Origin: JBAYIE01 sp041665785
GTDB taxonomy: Bacteria > Bacteroidota > Bacteroidia > UKL13-3
DNA: 64,000 nucleotides
Assembly: GCA_041665785.1 (NCBI GenBank)
Contig: JBAYIE010000007.1
Span: 1 to 64,000, forward strand
Direction: 5' to 3'
Notes under the pieces: model-generated
The model's input: the letters and a program-made list of their open reading frames with translations, nothing else
Told to the model about the DNA's origin: nothing
The model's database searches: none
Program-made: the position numbers and the translations under genes
Shown: one piece after another, positions 51,390-61,600 of the stretch
Numbering within the stretch: position 1 is the first letter of the stretch
How the letters are laid out: the number at the start of each line of letters is the position of its first letter

Positions 51390-52181
51390 TTAATGGTTGC
51401 AGGTAAGAATGCTTACACCCTGGTTGTTGACCAGAAAATTTTCTTTATCAACATAACCGTATAACGCATCGTTATCGGATACAGTAGCCATCAGACTCAT
51501 CAGCGGTATCCGGTTACGGATGGCATATTCCATGGTTTGACGAGAGAATCCGGCCGAGAAATGCTGAAGCTCTTCAATCACTTTCGTGAAAGGAATTTGT
51601 TGTTCGGTAAAATAGGATTCGGCCAGTTCAATGTTTTTGTTAAGAATCTGATTCGCATCGGCACCGTCGCGGTCAATCATATAAATGATCAGTGATGCGC
51701 CCAGGATTTTGGCAAGGCTTGCCGTTTGCTTCACTTTAACCATATAATCGGGATGTGGTCCGATGGGAAATAAAATCGTTTGCGTTTGACTTAAATCTAC
51801 TTTGGTATGTTCGCTGATCACCAGACAAGGACAGTTGATGGCCTGAACCAATTTTAAAATATGCGCACCAAAGAGTTGCTGAAACATTCCCTTAATGCCG
51901 TGGGTGCAAATAAATACCAGATCGGCCTGTGTTTTTTGCAATGCACTGTTGGTAGCGGCATTTAACCCACCAATACCAACTACCGGTGTAATTTCACTAT
52001 CGGGTGCGTTTGTTTTCAGAAAATCATCCAGATCCGCTTCGGCTTGTTTTACTTTATCCTGCGAACTTACAATGTGAATGCCGGAGAGTTTGCTTTTTGC
52101 CTTTTTTGCAACAGCGATGGCCTGCACTAATGCTGTTTTGGAACCATCAGTAAAATCGATCAGTACGGCAATGTTTTTCAT
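51390..52181 (-). CDS. Universal stress protein, tandem UspA domains
   Basis: 263 aa, two UspA-type units. The first is well conserved: MKNIAVLIDFTDGSKTALVQ, and ADLVFICTHGIKGMFQQLFG then CPCLVISE. The second half (from about 140) is degenerate but keeps the alpha/beta rhythm. The G-2x-G-9x-G(S/T) ATP loop is not intact, so the protein may not bind ATP. It is cytoplasmic, likely induced by stress. It is 119 bp downstream of the lipoprotein gene at 52301 and 23 bp upstream of the barrel gene. Confidence 0.85.
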   Translation of the reverse strand: MKNIAVLIDFTDGSKTALVQAIAVAKKAKSKLSGIHIVSSQDKVKQAEADLDDFLKTNAPDSEITPVVGIGGLNAATNSALQKTQADLVFICTHGIKGMFQQLFGAHILKLVQAINCPCLVISEHTKVDLSQTQTILFPIGPHPDYMVKVKQTASLAKILGASLIIYMIDRDGADANQILNKNIELAESYFTEQQIPFTKVIEELQHFSAGFSRQTMEYAIRNRIPLMSLMATVSDNDALYGYVDKENFLVNNQGVSILTCNH

Positions 52182-52300
52182 ACGTTGGGTATGGATGAAT
52201 GAAGGAGCAAATTAGGGATTCTTTCGGGGAAATAAAAAGGCAGTGAAGGTCTATCAGTCTGAAAACACAAACTACCAGTCCATCTGAACAGTAATTCCAC

Positions 52301-53572
52301 TCATTGTTTGTAATTCAAAGCATTATCGGTTTTGAGGATAAACAAATCGGCGCCAGTATTTCCTGAACCAAAACCGGTTGTAACTCCGGTCAGTATAAAA
52401 TCGCCACTTACATTCTCTATGCCGTAAGTAAGTGCGCCCGAAAGATTGAATTGAAAAATTTTGGTCCACAGGAGTTTTCCATCGCGGCTCACTTTAGCTG
52501 CAAAAGGTTGTTGCGATGTTTTTCCGGGAATAATGCACGCTCCGGTGACAAAATAATTGCCATCGCGGGTTTCTTCTATTCCACAATTCAGTATTGACCC
52601 ATACGGACTGGCCACGATATCGGTTTTCCATAGAATGTCTAAATCGTCGTTCACCTTAATCAATTGACCCCGGTTGATTTTATTATAATCCTGTACGGTT
52701 GTGTTGATCAGTAAATGTTTGTCGGAAGTATATTTATGAAAGAAACTTTGATAGTGATCGTTATCCAGGGCAGTATCTACCAACACAGTTTTGGTAAAAG
52801 CGAGAGCACTGTCATAATATACTTGTTTAGCCACAAAAAGTTTCAGGCGTTCGCCCCAGCTAAAATTGTTTTTGTCGTGCATAAAGCAGCCACCGACAAA
52901 GTAATTAGTATTTCCATTTCCGTATTTGTAAATCGAGAGCCATACCAGTTTAAAGTCCTTTTTATCAAACGAAGCTTCGCTAATGTATTGGGTACCGATT
53001 AAATTTCCGGAAAGGTCAAAGCTGGCTATATGTGCAGATGCGTTCCACGTTGATGGTCCATTGGTAATAACTTGTTTATACGTACCATCATTTCCCTCTA
53101 CCGGGTATGTACCATACCAGAATTTGTATCCGTTAAAAGTAGAAGTGTAGTCGGTAACAAATGCAACCTGCCCGTTGCTGTTAATTTTTACCAGATATCC
53201 TGCCGGTCCATCGGGGGTAAACAACATACTGCCATCGGCTAATACTACACAATTGACCAGCGAAGGAAGTTCGTAATCACCGGCGCTGCGTTTCCATTCG
53301 AGTTTACCTTTTTCATTCAGTTTCATGATGGAGAGTTTTTTGCCATCACCGGTTGCACGTAAATCTTCATTGATGATCAGCATGCAACCGCCATCCGGCG
53401 TAGCCTTCATGAAATTACAGGTTTGTCCGCCCAACTCAGGATATACATGCATGAAGGTTTTTGTTTCCAGCAAAGTATTATCTACTTCTTTGGTACAACT
53501 ACCCAGCAGAAAAGTAAATAAAAATACATTTACTGCGTTCCTGAAACTGAAATTTGTGCTTATACAATACAT
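52301..53572 (-). CDS. Lipoprotein with bulb-type beta-propeller-like repeats (A)
   Basis: 423 aa. The lipobox is LGSC with Cys26, so the mature protein is lipid-anchored. The body has repeated segments of the kind KATPDGGCMLIINE, LNEKGKLEWKRSAGDYELPS, VLADGSMLFTP, VSRDGKLLWTKIF, typical of the repeat-rich delta-60/PQQ-like propellers common in Bacteroidota. The neighbouring gene encodes a related protein, 4 bp upstream. It is the last gene of the co-directional island from 64000 to 52301. A scaffold or ligand-binding role on the outer membrane is inferred; no catalytic residues are visible. Confidence 0.75.
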   Translation of the reverse strand: MYCISTNFSFRNAVNVFLFTFLLGSCTKEVDNTLLETKTFMHVYPELGGQTCNFMKATPDGGCMLIINEDLRATGDGKKLSIMKLNEKGKLEWKRSAGDYELPSLVNCVVLADGSMLFTPDGPAGYLVKINSNGQVAFVTDYTSTFNGYKFWYGTYPVEGNDGTYKQVITNGPSTWNASAHIASFDLSGNLIGTQYISEASFDKKDFKLVWLSIYKYGNGNTNYFVGGCFMHDKNNFSWGERLKLFVAKQVYYDSALAFTKTVLVDTALDNDHYQSFFHKYTSDKHLLINTTVQDYNKINRGQLIKVNDDLDILWKTDIVASPYGSILNCGIEETRDGNYFVTGACIIPGKTSQQPFAAKVSRDGKLLWTKIFQFNLSGALTYGIENVSGDFILTGVTTGFGSGNTGADLFILKTDNALNYKQ

Positions 53573-53576
53573 GAGG

Positions 53577-54941
53577 TTATTTGGTTATGAGGTCTCCGTT
53601 TTTATTTACCCGCATGGTAAACATTCTGTCGTATCCTGTTTCTGAAGAGGAACTGTATGCAGCAACACGCCAGCCACCTTCTGCTAAGGGTTGAACACAA
53701 CGGGCGTTGTTTACCGTAAAATCGCTGCCAATGGTTTTAGTCCACAAAGCATTGCCATCCTTATCTACCAGAATCAGGGTGTTTTTTAAGCTGGAAAACA
53801 ATTCAGGATAGGCTGAATTGAATGGGGCGGAGCTGCTGCTTCCAATCAGCAGAAATGTTCCATCAGGGTTGGCTTCTATATTGTGCAGGAGCGAATAGCC
53901 CTGTACCGGAAATTGCTTTTCCCACATCAGGTTTCCGTTAAAATCGGTACGTAATAATTGTATGGTTAATTTGCCTTGCAGTCCTTCTATATAAGTGGCA
54001 ATCAAACAACCATTCTGCATTACTTTTACTTTTACGGGAGGGGTTCGGCGCGGATTATCGAAAGCAAAATAATATTGACCCTCGCGCGGATAGCTATAAT
54101 AGGGATTCATGGATATGGGTGATCCATTGTGAAAAAGATGCATCAGGAAAGTTACATACTTGCTTGCTTGTCCCGGAATATTAGACAATGACATCAGGCC
54201 ACCGAGAAACAAACTGCCATCCAAAGCTTCGCAAAGTGAAACTCCCCAGGCATGATAGTAATTTGGCGCGACGGTATAAGGAGGGATATTGGTAAGATTT
54301 GAATAGTAATAATTGAACGGATAAATTGAATCGTACGTAAAAGTTCCATCGGTTTTTAACCGGTGAATATAAATGCGATTGGTTCCTGAAACAGAATTTT
54401 TACCGGTTATATAATAGAATCCCAACTTCGACTCCAGCGCTCCGAATGCCGCACTTTCATCCGTGTTGGTGGAACTGTTATAACTGCGGGCCCACATTAC
54501 ATCGCCGTTGGCATTGGTTTTAACTACATAATCTGAAAGACAATTGGTGGAGTCCCAGGTGCCTTTTCCTATCGAGTTGGAGGCTCCTATGGCAAGGTAA
54601 CCACCATCCGAGGTTTCTATCACATGGTTAAAGTAATCGTATTTACGACCGCCATATGTTTTGTACCATTGTTTGTTTCCAAAGTGATCCACTTTAAGCA
54701 AAAATGCATCCTTACCATTTACACCGGTATTGGTTGAACCACCATATATAAACCCACCATCGGATGTTTTCTCCACAAAGGCTACCTTGTCTTCATACCC
54801 TCCAAAAAAATATTCGATGGGTGAAGACGAATCCGCATCTGATTGAAATTCCTTCTTGCAGGAGATGCAAAAAACCAAAACCCAGGCCAACAGAATGAAA
54901 CCGGAATGAGGTAAGTGGATTGAAGGAAAGCGGATAATCAT
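53577..54941 (-). CDS. Lipoprotein with bulb-type beta-propeller-like repeats (B)
   Basis: 454 aa. The signal peptide ends in a lipobox-like CISC (Cys28). Repeats are clear: VEKTSDGGFIYGGSTNTG, LKVDHFGNKQWYKTYGG, IETSDGGYLAIGASNSIG, VKTNANGDVMWARSYN, LVDKDGNALWTKTIGS. They match the T9SS-associated 'DGG.../G.. W.K.YGG' propeller repeats of Bacteroidota, but here there is no sorting domain and the anchor is lipid. It is 4 bp from the next and previous genes, so clearly in an operon with them. It is a paralogue of protein A. Confidence 0.78.
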   Translation of the reverse strand: MIIRFPSIHLPHSGFILLAWVLVFCISCKKEFQSDADSSSPIEYFFGGYEDKVAFVEKTSDGGFIYGGSTNTGVNGKDAFLLKVDHFGNKQWYKTYGGRKYDYFNHVIETSDGGYLAIGASNSIGKGTWDSTNCLSDYVVKTNANGDVMWARSYNSSTNTDESAAFGALESKLGFYYITGKNSVSGTNRIYIHRLKTDGTFTYDSIYPFNYYYSNLTNIPPYTVAPNYYHAWGVSLCEALDGSLFLGGLMSLSNIPGQASKYVTFLMHLFHNGSPISMNPYYSYPREGQYYFAFDNPRRTPPVKVKVMQNGCLIATYIEGLQGKLTIQLLRTDFNGNLMWEKQFPVQGYSLLHNIEANPDGTFLLIGSSSSAPFNSAYPELFSSLKNTLILVDKDGNALWTKTIGSDFTVNNARCVQPLAEGGWRVAAYSSSSETGYDRMFTMRVNKNGDLITK

Positions 54942-54945
54942 AATA

Positions 54946-55962
54946 TCAATATGCTTTTTGTTTGATAATGGAATACAAGGGTAAATGATAACTCAGGTTG
55001 AATTGAAACATACTCAGCCGGATATCGTCGTTGATGTATTGGTTATGAAAAATGAAATCCAGATCATTGAACCGTTTTTCTTCATCAATCAGATTGCGGA
55101 AATATATCATATACGAACAGTCCAGTGCTACAAACCCTTTACCCAGCGGATAACTTATTCCCATTTTGATAGAAGTAAGCAATTGTGCCTGGTTGCGTTC
55201 GTTGATTGCATTGCGGGAATTCAGTGTGGTAACCCCGGTTTGTTCGATACGGTTTTCGAGGTTGATCATGGCATTCAACATGTAGTTGATTCCAATTCCA
55301 CCTCCGGAATAAACACGCAAGCCGTTTGCAAGAGGCAGATAGAAGTTTACATAAGGAAGAATCAACAAATACTGTTGCGACTCTCCATATCGCTGACTAT
55401 TTCCTAAAACACCATCAATAGACTGATTGAGATAGATTCCGTTGAACAGCATGTCAAGACCCAGTACTACCTGATTGCGTAAATAATATTCGGCAAAACC
55501 ACCAAATTGATAACCCGTGGTGAGGTAATAGGTAGAAGGCGCATTGAATGGAGAGTAATTCTTGAGAATGGTTGGCGAAGCGTAATTCATACCGGTCTTT
55601 AAGCCACCGAACAAAATTTGTTTTACCTCAAACTTTTCAATAAGACGGGTAAATTCAACAGGGTCGATATTTGGATATTTACGATAATCGGGTTTAAGTC
55701 GGATCATCATTTCTGCATAATAGGAAGCCTTCCTTTTATTGTTTAAGAACTGATACGAGATACCCAATAAACGATACGCTTCAAATTTCTCTTCATCGGT
55801 TTTAAGTGAACGCAGACACGATTCGCAGATTTTAATGGCTTCAGGTATTTGCCCGTCCTGAAACAATTTGTCGGAGCGGTTCAACACATCTTTGCATCTT
55901 TTTTGCGCAAGGGTATGTTGCATTAAGAAGAGCGATACTATGACGAACCAGCAATACTTCAT
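54946..55962 (-). CDS. TPR-plus-outer-membrane-barrel protein (A)
   Basis: 338 aa, signal peptide to about residue 19. Residues about 22-95 are helical and TPR-like (EAYRLLGISYQFLNNKRKAS, YYAEMMIRLKPDY). A DPVEFTRLIEKF bridge follows, then a beta-barrel with strands such as TTGYQFGGFAEYYLRNQVVL and ends in YHLPLYSIIKQKAY. I infer a periplasmic TPR region linked to an outer-membrane barrel. It is a paralogue of the upstream gene; starts and stops overlap by 4 bp (ATGA). Family not recognised. Confidence 0.7.
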   Translation of the reverse strand: MKYCWFVIVSLFLMQHTLAQKRCKDVLNRSDKLFQDGQIPEAIKICESCLRSLKTDEEKFEAYRLLGISYQFLNNKRKASYYAEMMIRLKPDYRKYPNIDPVEFTRLIEKFEVKQILFGGLKTGMNYASPTILKNYSPFNAPSTYYLTTGYQFGGFAEYYLRNQVVLGLDMLFNGIYLNQSIDGVLGNSQRYGESQQYLLILPYVNFYLPLANGLRVYSGGGIGINYMLNAMINLENRIEQTGVTTLNSRNAINERNQAQLLTSIKMGISYPLGKGFVALDCSYMIYFRNLIDEEKRFNDLDFIFHNQYINDDIRLSMFQFNLSYHLPLYSIIKQKAY

Positions 55963-57083
55963 TTCTTTTGAAGGATTTTATAATTGAGGTAAAAGGCATA
56001 CCCGATGGTAATCGATAGGTTGCTCAGGATGATGTCGTCGTCTTCGTAAAAATAATTATAAACGAGCTCGTTGTATTTATACCGGCTTGCCTCGTTAGTG
56101 ATATTGGCCAGCGACTTATAGAAATTCATCTGCAAGTACAAATCGCCTTCTTCAATTTTATAAGTTCCGCCAACACCTCCAACGAAACCATAATTGAATA
56201 GGTTTCTCCTGGAAGTGGAATTTACATTGCTGAGTTCATAAAGTTTGTTTTGCGGCGTAAAAGTAGCTTTGAAATTGTTTTCACTGAACAGCAGGAATCC
56301 GGCAAACAGTCCTCCCTGAATAGTAATATGCCAGCGTTTGCGTGGATACAGGATGTATTTGGCCATCAAAGGAAAATCGAGATACGTTAGTTTTTCATCT
56401 ACCGAAACATTCCAGTTGGATAAGGCATAATCGATCTGGTAAGCCTTGCGTGTAGCAAGACAACCCAGATCGATCTGCAGATGTTCAGACAGGGTATAGC
56501 CGGAGGAAAGACCGAATTGAAAGCTGTTTTCAGAAGTATACGTTTTGTTGTAGTCAGATAATACAAATCCTTTGGTGATCTCGGGAAAGGTGGAATTGGT
56601 TCCCAATGAAAGAGCTAACCCTAAACTGAATTTCGGGATAACGGTAATGCTTTTCAACAACTTGATCAGTTCAGCAGGATCTTTGAGGTAATTGGGTTTA
56701 TAGGTGGGATTGAGTTCCAGCATTTTTTCGGCGCTGGTTCTCGCCTGATCCGATTGCCCATCGGCAAGATAAATAATGGTAAGCAAACGCTGAACTTTCC
56801 ACTGATCACTGAGTACTGCCTTTTCAATAGAACAAGAAGTTGCAAGTGTAATGGCTTCGTTGAAATTGCCGTTCTCGTATGCTTTATTTGCCTTTACCAG
56901 AATTTCAGCAAAACTCTCTTCACTTTGTGCAAATGCAGGTGAGAGTTGAAGCTGCATGCAAATCAGTAAAACAACCGGGAATGTTTTTGCCAGGGCAAAG
57001 AAATGATTTAGCGCGGAAGGAATTTTTGCATCCGTTAAAATGGAATAGATGATATGGGTAAAGATTCTCATAGCGGTATGCAT
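55959..57083 (-). CDS. TPR-plus-outer-membrane-barrel protein (B)
   Basis: 374 aa (Met5 at 57071 is an alternative start). A hydrophobic segment at about 28-50 is the signal peptide (LSPAFA-Q). The helical TPR-like part has KANKAYENGNFNEAITLA, LLTIIYLADGQSDQA and EKMLELNPTYKPNY; the bridge is DPAELIKLLKSI. A barrel follows with FGLSSGYTLSEHLQIDLGC, RWHITIQGGLFAGFLLFSE and SNLSITIGYAFYLNYK. It shares the architecture of its downstream neighbour, including the NP-DP-L bridge, so the two are a duplicate pair. The 66-bp gap to the cyclase gene contains a hairpin. Confidence 0.7.
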   Translation of the reverse strand: MHTAMRIFTHIIYSILTDAKIPSALNHFFALAKTFPVVLLICMQLQLSPAFAQSEESFAEILVKANKAYENGNFNEAITLATSCSIEKAVLSDQWKVQRLLTIIYLADGQSDQARTSAEKMLELNPTYKPNYLKDPAELIKLLKSITVIPKFSLGLALSLGTNSTFPEITKGFVLSDYNKTYTSENSFQFGLSSGYTLSEHLQIDLGCLATRKAYQIDYALSNWNVSVDEKLTYLDFPLMAKYILYPRKRWHITIQGGLFAGFLLFSENNFKATFTPQNKLYELSNVNSTSRRNLFNYGFVGGVGGTYKIEEGDLYLQMNFYKSLANITNEASRYKYNELVYNYFYEDDDIILSNLSITIGYAFYLNYKILQKK

Positions 57084-57112
57084 TCAAAGTTAATTGAACC
57101 CTCCTTTCATGA

Positions 57113-57132
57113 AATCCCCAAAACGGGGGATT
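57113..57132 (-). terminator. Hairpin between cyclase and TPR-barrel genes
   Basis: AATCCCC (57113-57119) and GGGGATT (57126-57132) form a 7-bp stem on a 6-base loop. There is no good U-tract on the minus strand (TTTCATG follows), so it may attenuate rather than stop transcription. Confidence 0.35.
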
Positions 57133-57149
57133 CTTCAAGGTATACCCTG

Positions 57150-58589
57150 TTATTGGGCAACTTCACCTCCATGCATACCCTGAACAAAATACATATCGAT
57201 TTCACCTTTGTTTTTAGCCGCAATTTTTCCACGGTGCATACAGGCAAATTCATTGCGAATGAGTGAGAAGGTTGCACCGCTGATATTTATTTTACCGGCT
57301 TCGCTGTTTTGTTCCATACGTGCTGCGGTATTTACTGTATCGCCCCAGATATCGTACGCATATTTTTTTACGCCTACAATTCCGGCCACCAATGGACCTG
57401 TGTTAATACCAATACGGATCTCAAATTTTCCTTTATGCGTTTTCATGTAATGCAGGATCTCCAATGCGGCACGGGTTACCCGCTGGGCGTGATCGACTAC
57501 CTCATTGGGCATTCCGCAAACAGCCAGGTAGGCGTCGCCAATGGTTTTAATTTTTTCAAGTCCGTTTCGTTCAATGATGGCATCGAAAGCCGTAAAATTT
57601 CGGTGGATTTCCTGTACCAGTTGTGTCGGACTCATGGTTTCACTGATACCCGTAAAGTTGACCATGTCTGTAAACAGAACCGTAACATTATTGTATTGTT
57701 TTGGTTCAATATGGCCCTGACGTTTCAATTCGTTTGCCACTTCTTCAGGTAATATATTCAACAGTAAGCCATCTGATTTTTCTTTTTCCTCATCCAGTTC
57801 TTCAAACAGATTGGAATTGTCGATCGCCACAGCTATATAGGATGCCAAAGATTTTACAAAATCGAGATGATAGGTATCGAATGCATTATTCTTTACACCA
57901 TACACAGCCATACTTCCGGTTTGCTTGGTATTGAAACCAAAAGGAATACCTATCACTGAAGCGGCCCTGCTTTGATCGAACAGATGAATGGGTTTAAATA
58001 CATATTGACCATAATCCTTTTCAGCATGATTTAAAACAAGTTCTTTGTTGTTGTTGAACGACCAGTTCAGCACATTGTCGTTATCAGCTGTCCACTGCGA
58101 ATTCGTAACTATTTCAACAGATTGATGGTGCAATACATAGTATAAACGTTTACCCTGATTTTCGATCATAAAATGTACTTCTCCGGCTGCCATGCTCGAA
58201 ACAATATACTTATAAACCTTACTCAGTATTTCTTCCAGACCCAAACTGGAAGTAATGTCTTTGCCTATATCGGTGATGAGGGTAATTTGTGAAATGGAAG
58301 ACTCAAAAACATCCACCAGTCCGCTCAATTCATGGTGTTTGGATTTGATGTTTTCAAGATGACCGAGTTGGTCTTTCTGAGCAGCAAATTTGTTGCCAAT
58401 TGTATTAAAGTTATCCGCAATTTTGCCTAGTTCGCCGTTGTAATCAAATTCGATTTTCATGAGGTTTTCAGCCTCAGCAGCAAAGCCGGTTTTCACCGAT
58501 AGTTCTTTGATTTTTTTGCTTTGATTATAGCCCAACCACAGGATGATCAGGATCACCACAATCAGTAACAATAGAACAGTTGTCAGCAT
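57150..58589 (-). CDS. Membrane-anchored GAF-domain class III adenylate cyclase
   Basis: 479 aa. Membrane helix at 3-20; helical linker with HAMP-like rhythm (to about 95); GAF-like domain (about 100-260, ending FVKSLASYIAVAIDNSNLFE); a short signalling helix; cyclase domain from about 285. Both metal Asp are present (VLFTDMVNFTG, IGDAYLAVCG). The purine-specificity Lys is in LEKIKTIGDA and the Asp in YDIWGDTVNTAARME, so the product should be cAMP; the transition-state Asn and Arg are in the same motif. It differs from the cyclase at 61820 in its sensor region, but their catalytic domains are close paralogues. It lies 92 bp after the STAND gene. Confidence 0.92.
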   Translation of the reverse strand: MLTTVLLLLIVVILIILWLGYNQSKKIKELSVKTGFAAEAENLMKIEFDYNGELGKIADNFNTIGNKFAAQKDQLGHLENIKSKHHELSGLVDVFESSISQITLITDIGKDITSSLGLEEILSKVYKYIVSSMAAGEVHFMIENQGKRLYYVLHHQSVEIVTNSQWTADNDNVLNWSFNNNKELVLNHAEKDYGQYVFKPIHLFDQSRAASVIGIPFGFNTKQTGSMAVYGVKNNAFDTYHLDFVKSLASYIAVAIDNSNLFEELDEEKEKSDGLLLNILPEEVANELKRQGHIEPKQYNNVTVLFTDMVNFTGISETMSPTQLVQEIHRNFTAFDAIIERNGLEKIKTIGDAYLAVCGMPNEVVDHAQRVTRAALEILHYMKTHKGKFEIRIGINTGPLVAGIVGVKKYAYDIWGDTVNTAARMEQNSEAGKINISGATFSLIRNEFACMHRGKIAAKNKGEIDMYFVQGMHGGEVAQ

Positions 58590-58681
58590 TTCATGCAGAA
58601 TTAACGGTATAGCGGAGTCAGAAATACGAGTTCAAATTTCCTGTATTTAATTTGTTTGAGGAATACCATATTCGGGGGAGA

Positions 58682-61600
58682 TTATGGAAGTCCTGTAACG
58701 GTTTTCTCATATGGAATGTCTTTGCCAACAAAATACAGCCATTCTTCGGGAGTAAAATTGCGTTTCAGTTTTGTTTGCAACGATGATACCAGCAGGGCGT
58801 CATCGGCCATGTATTTAATAACCTGTTTATCTTTTCCTGCCGAACAAAAGAGTTTGCCCGAAGGATGAAAAGCCACAGACCAAACCCATGAATCGTGTTC
58901 TTTATAGGCAATGGGTTCCGGATCGCTGTTGGTAATGTTCCATAAGTAAACAAAGCCATCCAGGCCCGATGATAGTAATTTATGGCCGGTTTTGTCAAAG
59001 GATAAACCGGTTACAGTTGATTTATGTTGATTCAGAAATTTGGGTACACTTGCAGCTTGATTCAGGTTAATCAAAAGAATTTTACCATCGTTCATACCGG
59101 CGGCCAAAAAATTTCCATCGGATGAAATTGCAAGTGAAGCTATTTTACCGTTCAGTTTATGCAATTCCAGCTGTCTCATTTTTTCATCCAATGTAACTGA
59201 AACAAGGGAACCATCGTCAAATCCGATATAGGCTTTTTGCTGATTGGCTGACAAGGTTAAACAGGAAGGGGTAGTCAATAACCGGATCGAATCAAGAACC
59301 TGTTTTGTTACCGGGGATGTTATTTTAAGTGTTTGATCTGCTCCAATCGTAATCAATTGGTCTCCTTTCCATGCCAGTCCTGTTATTTTATCGGAATGAA
59401 TTTTGGTTATTCGATCAGGTTGCTGTGTACTTTGCAACACATTGAAAATTAAAATTTCTGTACGGTCGCCTGTACAGGCAATTTTGTTTCCGGATGCATG
59501 GTAACACAGGTTTTCGAGGATAGCCGGTTGTTTAGGGAAAATGCCGGATACTTTCTGTAAATTATTGACATTGCATATCAGCAACAGTCCGTCGGATCCG
59601 CAATTGGCCACTTCTTTTTCATTTGGGCTGAACGCCACCGAACGGACCATGTCGGTATGAACATTGTTTTTGTACTGATCTTCTTCCACTACTTCCTTAT
59701 GGGCCAGATACAATGCATTGTAAACATCGGGGTTGAAAGGATTGCCTCCATTCGATTTGTTAAAGGCATATGCCTGAATAGCAAGCAAAGATTTTATGTT
59801 TTCGTCGAAAGTGCCTTTTTGTACCGATGCTGATTTTACGGCTAATGTTTGTGCTATAGAAAGTATACGCAACCGCGACGCTTTTTTCTCAGATGTGATG
59901 GCTACTTTGCGTAAACTGTCAGCAGTGAATCGTTGCTGAATGGCTTTCTGCTTCTCGGTTTCAGCGAGGTTTCGTGCCTGATTGGCATTGATGGAGGCTC
60001 TTAATGCATTCTGCTTTTGTTCGTTGGCTTCCTGTTCTTTTTGGAGTGCCAGTTGTTTTTGCTTCTCGGCATTTTGTTTCTCCACTTCTGCCTTTTGTGC
60101 ACTTTCTTCCGCGATCTGTTTTTGCTTGCGTGCTATTTTTTCCTGTTCCTGTGCATTGGTTTTTTCTACCAGGGCAAGCTGTTCATTGCGGGCTGAATTG
60201 TTACTGGCTCTGAATGCCCATAAACTCAGCGTACTTAAAGCAGCAACTACCAGTACGGTAATGATATTGGTTAATTTTCGTTTACGATTTTTTTCAGCCA
60301 GCATAAATAGTTTATTCTGGCGACTGGCTTCCATAAAACGATTGGCCAGATGATAATGCGGATTGTATTGCTCAGCCCATTCAGGGGTTACACTGTAACG
60401 TTCGTTCCACTCCAAAGCAATTTGCAAATCCGGATCACGCCAGAGCCCCGATAAATTTTTTTCATACAACAACGCACTTGCTGTAAGCCGCTGATAAATC
60501 TGGGCTGATTCGAATTCGTCATCTACCCATTTTCCCAAACGATCCCATACCCGCATTAAACTTTCGTGAGAAATATCGATCACACTTTGCGCGTTGATCT
60601 GCACATTGTCGGGAGGCATGAGAAATCCCCTGTCGGCACGGCGGAATATATTCACCAACTCTATCACTTCATCTATTCCGGCATTTGCAATTTTAGCTAT
60701 ACGGGTTACAGAGGTAGGTCTTCTTACTCCCCGGTTATCCGATTCTTTAACCGTGAGGGTTTTAAATAGAATAGCGATAATTTCATTTTGACGGGATGTT
60801 TTAAGTTCCAGCATGGCTTCTTCAGCATGATTGGATAAAGCTTTATCCATTTTGCCGGTAGCTTCGTAATGCACCAGATCTATCGGCACCGTAGCGTCAT
60901 TCAGGTTTTTCCATACTTCCCAGGTACGCATGAGAACATGTTGCAGGATGGGTAATTGATCGGGATGCGAACCTACATCTTTGAGCAACTGCTGCACCAG
61001 TCGGGGCGAAATGCGTTGTCCGGCCAGTTCAACCGGACCGGTAATACTCAGCTGGAGTTCTTCCATTTTCATGCGAGGAATGAGAAATTGTCCGTTGTTT
61101 ATGGCTTCCGGTAATCCCATGAACTGCTCACATTCGCCAATAAAATCGCTTCGCAATGTGATGATGACATTGATATTGACATCTTTTTGCTGAATTGCAT
61201 GCAACAGCAGATTTACAAATTGTTGAGCACCGTTCTCATTCTCTTTATTGAACCGAAACAATTCTTCAAACTGATCTACAATGATGAGCATACGCTTATC
61301 TACCGGAATGGCATTGCGTAATAATTGAACAAGGCCTAAGGGACTGCTGTTTAGTATTTCCAGTGAATCATCCAATGCAGGAAGTGATTGCGGACCAGTT
61401 TGGAGAGGCTGGATTTGAGAGAGGGTAAGATTTAATTCCTCAACGGGGTTCATACCCGGGCGCATGGTAGCAATGATCCAGGAAGCATCTTTTTTCAACC
61501 GGGGAATAACACCCGCACGCATCAGGGAAGATTTTCCACTTCCTGAATTTCCAACGATTGATACAAAATGAAAAGCATTGAGCTTTTGAAAAATGGTTTC

